A DNA stretch of 60,573 nucleotides. It comes from CAYTSA01 sp964440345. GTDB lineage: Bacteria > Desulfobacterota > Desulfovibrionia > Desulfovibrionales > Desulfovibrionaceae. Shown here in pieces: positions 14,202 through 22,599 of this stretch. The stretch covers positions 1 to 60,573 of the forward strand of contig CAYTSA010000012.1 of NCBI GenBank assembly GCA_964440345.1, written 5' to 3'. The translations under genes and the position numbers were made by a program. The notes under the pieces were generated by a model that saw only the letters and a program-made list of their open reading frames with translations, ran no database searches and was not told where the DNA came from. Position 1 is the first letter of the stretch; every line of letters begins with the position of its first letter.

Positions 14202-15871
14202 AGTTGGAGTCCGGCGACAGGGGCATTGCTTTTCTTTGCAGCCAGGACGGAACCATTCTGGAGATGGTTCGGGACGATTTGGGCTTTGGCGGCAGTGTGG
14301 AAGTGGGCGCGTCCTTTGTGCGTTTTTTGGAGCCGGAGTCCCGGGACAAGGGCCGTACTTTTCTGCAGCAAGTGCGCAATGACGGAGCAGCGTTTCGCTG
14401 GGAGATGAATATTGTCCACCAGGGAAACATCTACAATCTGTTTTTTGCCGCTGGCCTGGTGAACGCCAATATCGTGGTCCTGGGCGCTGAAAGCGAAGAC
14501 GAAGCCTCCCGCTTCTATACTGACCTGCTGGCCATCAACAATGAACAGGCCACCATGCTGCGCGCAGCCATTAAAGACCGTAGCGAGCTGGACAACCGCG
14601 CGACCAAAACCCTGTTTCTCTACGAAGAGCTCTCCCGGCTGAACAGCGAAATGGTTAATGTGCAGCGCGAGCTGCACAAAAAAAACCAGGAGCTGGAATA
14701 CACCAACAACCAAAAGAATCTCTTTCTGGGCATGGCTGCGCATGATCTCCGCAATCCCCTGGGCGTTATCATGTCTTACAGCAAGTATTTATCCGAGGCC
14801 CTGGCCGGCGCAGTGGATTCCAAGTTTTTGGACATCATCCACGACATTCACTCCTCCAGCAGTTTTATGCACGACTTGGTGGACAATTTGCTGGAGGTTT
14901 CCCGCATAGAGTCCGGCAAGCTGGAGCTGGACCTGAAGCGCACAGACGTGGCTGTTCTCTTTAAGAACGCCGTGAATTTGAACCGTCCTGTGGCTGAAAC
15001 GCGGCGCATAGCCTTGCATTTTACGCACGAAGACGGCCTCCCGGAGGTCATGATCGATCCGGGCAAGATGGTCCAGGTGCTCAATAACCTGATATCCAAT
15101 GCGATAAAGTATTCGCCTACGCGCAGCGTGGTGCAGGCGAGGTTGGAAACATCTGACGGCAATCTGCTCTTTTCAGTCAAGGACATGGGCCCGGGAATAC
15201 CCCAGGAAGACATGGAGCGTATCTTTTTGCCCTATTCCAGGCTGGACGCCGCAACAGAGCTGGACAAAAGCGTGGGCCTGGGACTGGCCATAGTGCGCAA
15301 GATCGTCAAGGGGCATCGCGGTCGCATCTGGGTGGAAAGCGAAGAAGGTAATGGCTCCACATTTTACGTGCTGTTTCCCATCGTCTTGCCGGAAAAACTG
15401 GCTCCCAAGGCCAGCGTGGGACAATACGCTCCAGGCAACGACGCTGATAATCTGGCGTTTCACGAAGCCATACGCTCACTGCGCACGCAGCAGCCTTTGC
15501 GGGTGCTCGTGGCCGAGGACGACCCCATCAACAGCCGTATGTTGCGACGGTTTTTGGAGCTGGCAGGGCACGAGCCCGACTGCGTGGGAAACGGCAAGGA
15601 AGCCCTGGACGCCCTGCAAGCTGGTGCGTTCGACCTGGTGCTCATGGACCATCTCATGCCCGTGATGAACGGGTTGGAAGCAGTCAAGGTCATCCGCGAG
15701 AATGCAGACGGGCTCTATGACGCGGATATCCCCATCATCGCACTGACCGGACAGGCGCAGAAGGGGGACAAAGAAAAATTTCTTGAAGGCGGCATGGACG
15801 GCTACCTGTCCAAGCCCATAGACCGTAGCGAACTCTACGCGGTCATCGACCGCTTGGCGGCCGGACGCTGA
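14198..15871 (+). CDS. Hybrid sensor histidine kinase with receiver domain
   Basis: A 557-residue soluble kinase. Residues 5-100 look like a PAS-type domain and about 105-175 form a coiled coil. HisKA follows with phosphoacceptor H182 in MAAHDLRNPLG, then HATPase (NLISNAIKYS, DMGPGIP, VGLGLAIVRKI), and a C-terminal receiver with acidic pair AEDD and phosphoacceptor D484 in LVLMDHLMP. No membrane segment is visible, so the signal is cytoplasmic. The GTG start overlaps the TGA of the cobalamin-binding gene (GTGA), strong evidence for coupled synthesis. No DNA-binding output is present; the partner response regulator or phosphotransfer protein must lie elsewhere. Confidence 0.9.
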   Translation: MKLESGDRGIAFLCSQDGTILEMVRDDLGFGGSVEVGASFVRFLEPESRDKGRTFLQQVRNDGAAFRWEMNIVHQGNIYNLFFAAGLVNANIVVLGAESEDEASRFYTDLLAINNEQATMLRAAIKDRSELDNRATKTLFLYEELSRLNSEMVNVQRELHKKNQELEYTNNQKNLFLGMAAHDLRNPLGVIMSYSKYLSEALAGAVDSKFLDIIHDIHSSSSFMHDLVDNLLEVSRIESGKLELDLKRTDVAVLFKNAVNLNRPVAETRRIALHFTHEDGLPEVMIDPGKMVQVLNNLISNAIKYSPTRSVVQARLETSDGNLLFSVKDMGPGIPQEDMERIFLPYSRLDAATELDKSVGLGLAIVRKIVKGHRGRIWVESEEGNGSTFYVLFPIVLPEKLAPKASVGQYAPGNDADNLAFHEAIRSLRTQQPLRVLVAEDDPINSRMLRRFLELAGHEPDCVGNGKEALDALQAGAFDLVLMDHLMPVMNGLEAVKVIRENADGLYDADIPIIALTGQAQKGDKEKFLEGGMDGYLSKPIDRSELYAVIDRLAAGR

Positions 15872-15883
15872 GGGTTCCCCGCG

Positions 15884-16525
15884 TCACCACTTTTCTGCGT
15901 TGGAAGTCCAGAAACCGTAAGCGTATTCAGGTCGAACGGGATCGATCAGTTCAGGGTATTCCTGGGTCACCACGTCAAAGTCGTCTGGCCGGTGGGCTAT
16001 GATTTTGTAGTCTTCGCCGTCAGATTTGTAGAGGTATTGGTGCTCAGGGTTTGAGTCCTCGCGCGGGTCGCGGGGCAGTTCTTTCACATAATCGGGCGTC
16101 AGGCCCGGAATCCAATCTGGACCGGAATAGCCCCATGTGCTGTGCAGTCCGGACCAACCGTCACTAACAGGGTATTCGTCGTGGTCCTGAAGATATGCTT
16201 CCAGCCAGGCCCGCAGCATGGTCAAGTCCTTCATGCGCTGGTAGGTCAAATCTCGCAGGGCGAAACTGTCTTGGAAAATGATCACAGTGGCGTCGCCGTA
16301 AAACCCGGCTGCTTCGCCTTTGCCGTCCAGCTCCAGAATGCCTTCGCGCTTGAATTCCAGCTTTTCGCCTGGCGCCAGAGTCGCCTTTGCGCCTGGGCCG
16401 CTGTGGCCCTCTATGCGCACGGTGTGGGGGTAAGGATCCCTGTTAATCACGGTGCCGGCTGTTGCTGAAGCAGCAACCAGCAGCACTGTGACATATAATG
16501 CAAGGAACATTGCTGATTTGTACAT
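15884..16525 (-). CDS. Secreted GspG-like protein
   Basis: A 213-residue protein with a cleavable signal peptide (about 24 residues, ending near SATAG). Its C-terminal half resembles the pseudopilin GspG periplasmic domain: MKDLTMLRAWLEAYLQDHDEYPVS, then GLTPDYVKELPRDPRE and QYLYKSDGEDYKIIAH. There is no N-terminal pilin methylation motif, so it would not assemble as a pilin. It is the last gene of the tetR-adaptor-RND operon, 4 bases after the RND gene. A role with the efflux pump is inferred from position only. Confidence 0.7.
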   Translation of the reverse strand: MYKSAMFLALYVTVLLVAASATAGTVINRDPYPHTVRIEGHSGPGAKATLAPGEKLEFKREGILELDGKGEAAGFYGDATVIIFQDSFALRDLTYQRMKDLTMLRAWLEAYLQDHDEYPVSDGWSGLHSTWGYSGPDWIPGLTPDYVKELPRDPREDSNPEHQYLYKSDGEDYKIIAHRPDDFDVVTQEYPELIDPVRPEYAYGFWTSNAEKW

Positions 16526-16529
16526 TACC

Positions 16530-19500
16530 TTAGTCTACCTGAGCAGCGGCCTCCTTGTCCATCTGCGGCGCAGCTATCTTACGCTTTTGTAATTTTAGCC
16601 GCGCGCCCTCCAGCAAATCCCATAGCACCGGCACCACAAACAGCGTGAGCGCTGTGGCCGTGCACAGGCCGGTCACAAACGTTGAAGCCATGGTTCCCCA
16701 CACCAGACTGTAGTAGGGAAAGCCCACCGCCAGCGGCAGCAGGCCCAAAGATGTTGTCAGCGTGGTCAGCAGTATGGGCCGCAGTCGGGTGCGCACTCCG
16801 TATTCAATAGCTTCACGGCGGGATTTTCCTTCACTGTACGCTTGGTTGATGAAGGTAATGAGCACCAGGGAGTCGTTGACCACTACGCCGGTGACGCCCA
16901 CTACCGCGATGAAGCTGTTCACTGTGAACAGGGATTGGGTGATCAGCTTGCCCGTAACCACGCCGATGAGCGAAAAGACAATGGCCGAGAGGATGATAAG
17001 GGGCTGTGAATACGACTGGAACTGCGCCGCTAGAATAACATAGATGAGCATGACTGCAATGGCAAAAGCGTAGGTGAGCGATGCGTAGGAGCGCTGTGTG
17101 TTTTCGAACTCCCCGGCAAAGATGACCGAGGCGCCAGGATAGTTGTTTGCAATGGCGCTGTAGAACTGCTTTACTTCGTTGATCACAGCCGGGGTGGAGG
17201 TGGGCGCGCCGGGAACAAGATTGGCCGAAATGGTCACTGCCCGGTCAAAGTTGTAGCGGTTGCGTTGCTCGGGCTGGGTGTACGTCTCCACCCGCGTCAG
17301 GTCTCCCAGCCGCACCGGCCCTGAGGGGTGTTCCACCAAGGGGATGGACAGGGCTGCATCCGGGCTGGAAAGATACCTCGGATCAATACGCAGCTTTAAA
17401 TCCACCTCTTCATCTGGAAGCCGGAACTTGCCAATGTAGCGGCCGTCCAGCACGCCGGCGGCCAGACCAGCCACAGCAGACGGGGTTAGGCCGTATTCCG
17501 CAGCCCGCTCGTCCCGCACCCGGAACCGGAACACGCGGTTGAGCCGGCCCTGGTCAGTGTCCAGATCGGTCAAGTAGGGGGCAAGGGACTCTTGCGTTTG
17601 CAAGTAAGCCATAACAGCGTCAGCCAGCTTTTGCACTGATGTTGGGTTGGGCCCAACCACGCGCACGTTGACAGCCTTGCCTGTGGGCGGGCCGCCCTTT
17701 TCAGCGCGAACTTTGATCACATTGCCGCTGGTGTTGAATTTTTCCTGTATTTTTTCGCGCATGCGCTCTAAGTGCGCGATGGGATCGTTACCCAGGCTGT
17801 CTCCGAATTCTCGCTTTGCCCGTTCGGGAAGAGTGACTGTCACCATGCCCACGTTTTTGCCAAAGATGTTTTCGTAGTCCTCGTTCACATACATGCCGGC
17901 CGTGCCGGTGACGGATTCGGCCATGCCGGGTCCGTCGGCCATGATGAACTCGGAAATTTCCTTGAGCTTGGCCGACACGTCTTCAATGGGCGTGGAGGAG
18001 GGCGCTTCGAGGGTGACGAAATAGATGGAGTATTCGTCTGGGAAAAACTTGATGCGCACCAGCGGGACCTTACCGCTGATGGAAAGGCCCAGCACAGCCA
18101 TGGAGGCCACAAAGGCCAGCACCACCACGGTGATGGTCAGGAACCGGTAGCGCAACGTGATGGCGTTCAGCTTTTGCGTGGCCCGCAGCAAAACGCGCAT
18201 GGCCGCATTATCGCCTTCCTTGTGCGGGCTGGCGGTCTTGGGGGTTTTGGGACCGTAGTCAAAGTAGTGGATGGGCAGCATGAACAGACACTCGATGAGC
18301 GAGGCGGCCAAGGCAAAGGTGACCGCCTTGGGTATGAGCGCGAAAAACTCCCCGGTAGAGCCAGTCATGATGAGCATAGGCAAGAAGGCCACCATGGTCG
18401 TTGTGGTGGCGGACACTACCGGCAGGAAGACTTCGGCTGTTCCCTCAATGACGGATTCTCTGAGGGGCCGCCCGGTCTGGTAAACGCGGTAGATGTTTTC
18501 GATGACCACAATGGCGTCGTCCACTATGATGCCGGAGACGAGCACAAAGGTAAACAGGGTGATTTCATTGAGCGAGTTGCCGGTCATCCACATGAGCACC
18601 ATGGTGGTGAGAAAGGAAAACGGGATGCCCAGAGTGGTTAAACAGGCGTTTCGGAACCCTAAAAAATACAAGAGAATGAGCGAGACCAGAAATATCCCCG
18701 CCAACAGGTTTGAGCCCAAGGTGGACATGGCTTCATCTATGTATACCGTAGAGTCTTGGGTCATGGTCGCAGAAACGCCTTCTTCAGCGAGGCGGTCTTT
18801 ATACGACGCAATTATCTCCCGGACCTGTGCGGCTATGTCCAATGCATTACCGGTTCTGTTCTTGACGATGTACAGGGCAACGCTGTCCTGTCCGTTCACC
18901 GAAGAGATGATCAAAGGGTCGCGGTAACCCATCTCAGCGCCGCCAGGCTGGTTTGGCGCTGGCCGGCTGATGAGGTCGGCTATGCGCACAAACGAGCCGT
19001 CGCCGTCGCGCCGGACAATGGTGTCCACCACCTGCGGCCGGGTGCGGAATTTTTCATCCACTTTGACCACAAACTCTCCGCCCTGGTCGGTGAAGTCACC
19101 GGCCGGTATGGAAATATTGGCGTTTTGCAGCGCGGCGGCGGCTTGGTCAAAGGTGACGCCGTAGCGCGCCATGCGTTCCGGGTCCAGGTAGACGTGAAAT
19201 TCCCGCTGATACTCGCCCTCCAGACGCACTTCCTGCACGTTGGGTATCTGGCTGATGGGCGTCTTGATTTCCTCGGCCATTAGCGCCAGCGCCCGATTGC
19301 CTCGCTCGCCATGCAGGTTCACCACCAACACCGGCAGCCAGTCCCCTGTGCGGATCATTTTGAAAACAGAAGGTTCTGCTCCTTCGGGAAGTTCCTTCTG
19401 CACTGTCTGCACCCGAAAACGCAGCTCGTCGTACAGGTCTTCATAGTCCATATCGTCGATGAACTTGACCACCACGCCGGATCGTTCCCGGTAGGAAGTG

Positions 19501-19748
19501 GAGCGGATGAACTCAACGCCTTCCAAATCTTCCAGGGCCTCTTCGATTTCCGTGGTGATGAGGGTCTCCACCTCTGAGGGGTTGGCGCCAGGCCAAAAAG
19601 TGGAGATGAAAACCTTCCCGAAATTGATCTCTGGATAGCGCTCCACGGGCAGAGCCAGCATGGCGTAAGCGCCGGCAACCATGAGGCCCACAAAAACCAG
19701 GTTCAGAAAAATCTTTTGAGACAGGGTGTACCGAACAACTGCGCGCAC
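16530..19748 (-). CDS. RND-family efflux permease (AcrB-like)
   Basis: A 1072-residue inner-membrane proton-driven transporter with two repeats of six helices and two large periplasmic loops. The N-terminus VERYPEINFGKVFISTFWPGANPSEVE and the proton-relay helix GIIVDDAIVVIENIYR with the double aspartate are present. The C-terminal repeat has GVVVNDSLVLITFIN, lacking one acid, as is usual. Substrate class cannot be fixed, but there is no heavy-metal-type CzcA signature that I recognise. The start lies 3 bases after the adaptor stop. An outer-membrane TolC partner is not in the window. Confidence 0.93.
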   Translation of the reverse strand: MRAVVRYTLSQKIFLNLVFVGLMVAGAYAMLALPVERYPEINFGKVFISTFWPGANPSEVETLITTEIEEALEDLEGVEFIRSTSYRERSGVVVKFIDDMDYEDLYDELRFRVQTVQKELPEGAEPSVFKMIRTGDWLPVLVVNLHGERGNRALALMAEEIKTPISQIPNVQEVRLEGEYQREFHVYLDPERMARYGVTFDQAAAALQNANISIPAGDFTDQGGEFVVKVDEKFRTRPQVVDTIVRRDGDGSFVRIADLISRPAPNQPGGAEMGYRDPLIISSVNGQDSVALYIVKNRTGNALDIAAQVREIIASYKDRLAEEGVSATMTQDSTVYIDEAMSTLGSNLLAGIFLVSLILLYFLGFRNACLTTLGIPFSFLTTMVLMWMTGNSLNEITLFTFVLVSGIIVDDAIVVIENIYRVYQTGRPLRESVIEGTAEVFLPVVSATTTTMVAFLPMLIMTGSTGEFFALIPKAVTFALAASLIECLFMLPIHYFDYGPKTPKTASPHKEGDNAAMRVLLRATQKLNAITLRYRFLTITVVVLAFVASMAVLGLSISGKVPLVRIKFFPDEYSIYFVTLEAPSSTPIEDVSAKLKEISEFIMADGPGMAESVTGTAGMYVNEDYENIFGKNVGMVTVTLPERAKREFGDSLGNDPIAHLERMREKIQEKFNTSGNVIKVRAEKGGPPTGKAVNVRVVGPNPTSVQKLADAVMAYLQTQESLAPYLTDLDTDQGRLNRVFRFRVRDERAAEYGLTPSAVAGLAAGVLDGRYIGKFRLPDEEVDLKLRIDPRYLSSPDAALSIPLVEHPSGPVRLGDLTRVETYTQPEQRNRYNFDRAVTISANLVPGAPTSTPAVINEVKQFYSAIANNYPGASVIFAGEFENTQRSYASLTYAFAIAVMLIYVILAAQFQSYSQPLIILSAIVFSLIGVVTGKLITQSLFTVNSFIAVVGVTGVVVNDSLVLITFINQAYSEGKSRREAIEYGVRTRLRPILLTTLTTSLGLLPLAVGFPYYSLVWGTMASTFVTGLCTATALTLFVVPVLWDLLEGARLKLQKRKIAAPQMDKEAAAQVD

Positions 19749-19751
19749 GGG

Positions 19752-20795
19752 CTATTTCTCCCTGGGCTTGACGAAGCGGTCGCCCGGTTTCACCACGGGG
19801 GAGGTGATCCGCACCATCTCTTGGCCGTTCTGGTCTGGGGCGGAACCCAACAGCACAACGCGGATTTCCTCGCCGTTTTCTCGGGTCAGCCAATATTCAT
19901 CATAACGTTCCTGAAGCGCCGCGCGGGGCGTCAAAACAGCGCCAGTCTGGTCTGGTTCTGTTATGGATAACTCCACCCGCAGGCCGCCCCGGTTTTCAAC
20001 TTCTCCCGGGTTCACTGCCAGTTCCACGTTTATCTTGCGGGTTTCAGGGTCAAAAGAGGGGGATACCTTGTACAATGAAGCCGCGATGCGATAGCCTCCC
20101 AAATCCGAAAAGCGGATCCACAGGTCTCCTTCATTCTTGCGCAGCCACTGGTACTCGGTCGGGGTCAGAGCAAAGGGAACCGTCAACTGGCGAAAATCGC
20201 CTAGCGTGGCCAAAGGCTGGCCAGTGGCGATCCATTCGCCCGGTTCAATGTCGCGGTGGATGACCTTCCATCCTTCGGGCGCTCGGATGGTGTAGCGAGA
20301 AAGCGTCTCCTGCAGCCGCTTGCGCTCTACCTGCAGCTTTTGCATGCTCAATCGGGCCTGTTCCAGCTGCTGTTCCAGATCATCCAGCGTTGATTGGGCT
20401 GCAGACTCGCGGGTGACCAGATTCCGGTAGCGCTTGGTCTGGGTGCTCAGATAGTCTATGCGCGATTCTGTCTGCTGCTGCAAGACTGCGTTGTTTTCCA
20501 TATCCAGCTGTACGAAGACAGGGTCCAGCCGGGCAAAAATGCGGTTGTCAGGAATGGCGTCGCCCACGTCTGCAGAGACAGACAGCACCCGTCCCGCCAC
20601 TTCACTGACCAGCTCCATGGAGGTTCTTGCTCGAGTAAAGCCGGTCAGAACTGTGGCGCGCACTGATTCGCGGGCGATGTACAGCTCTTGTTCCTCTGCG
20701 CCGGCTGGTTTTCCGGCAGCCAGCACGGCGGCCAGACAAAGCGCAGCCAGGACGATGGCGAGACGGCGCGGCGGCAAATGGCGGGGTGAGGTCAT
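19752..20795 (-). CDS. RND periplasmic adaptor (membrane fusion protein)
   Basis: A 347-residue HlyD/AcrA-like adaptor with an N-terminal signal peptide (RRLAIVLAALCLAAVLAAG). The lipoyl half-motifs SEVAGRVLSVSADVGDAIPDNRIFARLD and AP-EGWKVIHRDIEPGEWIATGQPL flank a coiled-coil hairpin near residues 95-160. It connects the inner-membrane RND pump to an outer-membrane channel. I chose the ATG at 20795: it overlaps the tetR stop as ATGA and has AGAGGAC upstream, while longer versions would run far into tetR. No lipobox cysteine is seen. Confidence 0.9.
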   Translation of the reverse strand: MTSPRHLPPRRLAIVLAALCLAAVLAAGKPAGAEEQELYIARESVRATVLTGFTRARTSMELVSEVAGRVLSVSADVGDAIPDNRIFARLDPVFVQLDMENNAVLQQQTESRIDYLSTQTKRYRNLVTRESAAQSTLDDLEQQLEQARLSMQKLQVERKRLQETLSRYTIRAPEGWKVIHRDIEPGEWIATGQPLATLGDFRQLTVPFALTPTEYQWLRKNEGDLWIRFSDLGGYRIAASLYKVSPSFDPETRKINVELAVNPGEVENRGGLRVELSITEPDQTGAVLTPRAALQERYDEYWLTRENGEEIRVVLLGSAPDQNGQEMVRITSPVVKPGDRFVKPREK

Positions 20796-21433
20796 GATGG
20801 CGTCCTCTCGTCTGAATGGTTGCATGGATAGGCAGCCGGGTCTTCGCCGAAGAATAAGAGCAAGGCGGACCGGAACTCGTCCCAAATGGCAGGATCGCGC
20901 CGCAGTTCCTTAAATGTGGTCAGTTGCAGGCCCAGGCCGTCGATCATGGCGGCAATCATGCGCACGGCCCAGCCGTCGTCCATGGGAGAGCGCAGCACGC
21001 CAGCCTGCTTGAGCCGCATCACCGCGCTTTTCATGGCGTCGTAATACCTCGTGTAGGACTGCTCCAACTCCTCGCGCACCCGGGGTATGTGCCGGGCTTG
21101 GGCCAGCCCTTCCGTGAGCAGGATGAAGGTGGTCTGATCCGTCTCACACAGGGCGCGGATGGTCTGGGTGACGGCGTCAGCCAGGGCCTCGGGCGAGTCA
21201 GCTCCCAAGATGATGTCTTGGGCAATGTCGATGCACGCGTCCATGTTCGCCCTCAGCACGATGGCCAGCATTTCTTCCTTGGACTTGAAATGGTAGTGTA
21301 GCAAGCCGCGGCTCACGGCGGCTTCCGCTGCAATTTTGGCGATGGTGGCGCCAGCATAGCCGTCCCGGGCCAGCACCGTGCGGGCGGCTTGGAGAATTTG
21401 TTCTGCGCCTTGCGGCGTCTCGTTTTGCGTCAT
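20792..21433 (-). CDS. TetR/AcrR-family regulator
   Basis: A 213-residue regulator. The N-terminal helix-turn-helix is typical (ILQAARTVLARDGYAGATIAKIAAEAAVSRGLLHYHFKSKEEM) and the C-terminal part is a ligand-binding helical domain. It is the first gene of the efflux operon and overlaps the adaptor start by four bases, so it most likely represses its own operon and releases on binding a pump substrate. A near-palindromic candidate operator lies about 65 bases upstream at 21496-21517. Confidence 0.92.
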   Translation of the reverse strand: MTQNETPQGAEQILQAARTVLARDGYAGATIAKIAAEAAVSRGLLHYHFKSKEEMLAIVLRANMDACIDIAQDIILGADSPEALADAVTQTIRALCETDQTTFILLTEGLAQARHIPRVREELEQSYTRYYDAMKSAVMRLKQAGVLRSPMDDGWAVRMIAAMIDGLGLQLTTFKELRRDPAIWDEFRSALLLFFGEDPAAYPCNHSDERTPS

Positions 21434-21495
21434 ATCACTGCCTGTGGTTTATGCGGATCGAAGCCGGATGTGTAGTCAAGCGTCCCCGGCTTTAT

Positions 21496-21517
21496 ACTGA
21501 CTGGACGGCCAGCCAGT
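21496..21517. promoter_or_regulatory. Candidate TetR operator
   Basis: ACTGACTGG at 21496-21504 and CCAGCCAGT at 21509-21517 form an inverted repeat with one mismatch and a 4-base spacer, upstream of tetR. The size and position fit an autoregulatory TetR operator. Confidence 0.55.
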
Positions 21518-21620
21518 CTGTAGGCGACATGGTTGTTTTTTGTCAAGCATGTTTGTTGCAAGAGCGGGCGTTGTCCCAGCGCGAAAAAGCGCTGGTAAAC
21601 ACTGGCGGCCCCATTTTCCC

Positions 21621-22247
21621 TCAGTCAAAATACGCCGGTCGGTGCGGGTCGGCCAGGTGGGCGCGGACCTCGTCCAAATGATAGCCGTGGGTCCGGCCAG
21701 GTGAAAGGTCCGGCAGGCCGTCAAAGTCAAAGTAGGCGGCCTCCAGGGTTTCGTCGCTGCCTCTCAGTTCGCCGCCAACGGGGTCGCAGAGCATTACCAG
21801 TTTGAAGGCGTGGAAAAAGTCAAGAATCTGTGCGCCGCGGTTGGCGTCGAACACGCCCGCCACCTTGCGCGGCGTGCAGAGTATGCCGCTTTCTTCCTGC
21901 ACCTCCCGGGCCACGGATTCGGACGGCAGCTCGCCCACGTCGGCCCAGCCGCCGGGCATGCACCATCTGCCGTCCGTGCGCTCGCGCACCAGTAGAATGC
22001 GGCCCTCCTGGATCACCGCCCCGCGAACATCCACCTTTACCGTGGCGTACCCGGGCTGCACCCGAAAGGCTTCCAGCACGTCCAGGTTGTCCAGGTTTCC
22101 GGCGGCGGCCGTCATCTCAGCGGCTATGGCTAGCAGCCGGCTGTAGTTCTTGCGGTCGTAATAACCCTCGGTGTGGTGCCTGCCTATCTGGGCTATGGCC
22201 TGAATTTCCCGGGCCCAGCGCAGCCACTGCGGCGTATCGTCAGGCAT
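21621..22247 (-). CDS. Nudix hydrolase with N-terminal helical domain
   Basis: A 208-residue protein. Residues 1-65 resemble the helical N-terminal domain found in a subgroup of Nudix enzymes (PQWLRWAREIQAIAQIGRHHT, YYDRKNYSRLLAIAAEM). The Nudix box is G-x5-E-x7-REVQEESGI (from GGWADVGE to ESGI), preceded by GRWCMP. Subgroup members hydrolyse nucleotide diphosphates such as ADP-ribose, but the substrate is not provable here. The ATG at 22247 has a GGGGG upstream. The upstream in-frame extension has no family resemblance and was left out. Confidence 0.85.
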   Translation of the reverse strand: MPDDTPQWLRWAREIQAIAQIGRHHTEGYYDRKNYSRLLAIAAEMTAAAGNLDNLDVLEAFRVQPGYATVKVDVRGAVIQEGRILLVRERTDGRWCMPGGWADVGELPSESVAREVQEESGILCTPRKVAGVFDANRGAQILDFFHAFKLVMLCDPVGGELRGSDETLEAAYFDFDGLPDLSPGRTHGYHLDEVRAHLADPHRPAYFD

Positions 22248-22562
22248 GAAGGCCCCCTTTTCGGAATTACTGCATGCACTATACATAACTCGTCTCCGGC
22301 CCGCCACCCACACTGCTGAGGTCATCCCAGCTTTGCAACGGGCAGTCGTGTTGTGTGGCTTCCCGCGATACGGCTCGAATGGATTTTTGCCAAGAAAACC
22401 AGTCCGCCTCTACACGGCGGCGATGTGTTTTCGTTCAATCTGTACGCTGATGAGTGGCGTATGTTGGCGGCTGCAATCCGCCCGGCTCTTGTCATCGGCA
22501 TGAATAATTAAAACGAGGACTATTGATAGCTATTTAAAATACTTGATACATCGTCCGTCATG
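22248..22562. other. Divergent intergenic stretch
   Basis: About 315 bases between the divergent Nudix and Fe-S genes. No credible coding frame is present. The last 60 bases before 22563 are AT-rich, as expected before a promoter. Confidence 0.5.
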
Positions 22563-22591
22563 TTGACGCCAAAACACCACCCGGGTATAGG
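22563..22591 (+). promoter_or_regulatory. Candidate sigma-70 promoter close to start codon
   Basis: TTGACG (22563-22568) and TATAGG (22586-22591) are 17 bases apart. The predicted transcript start would fall at about 22598, next to the ATG at 22600, implying a leaderless or nearly leaderless message, or that the true promoter is elsewhere. Confidence 0.4.
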
Positions 22592-22599
22592 GTGAATCC

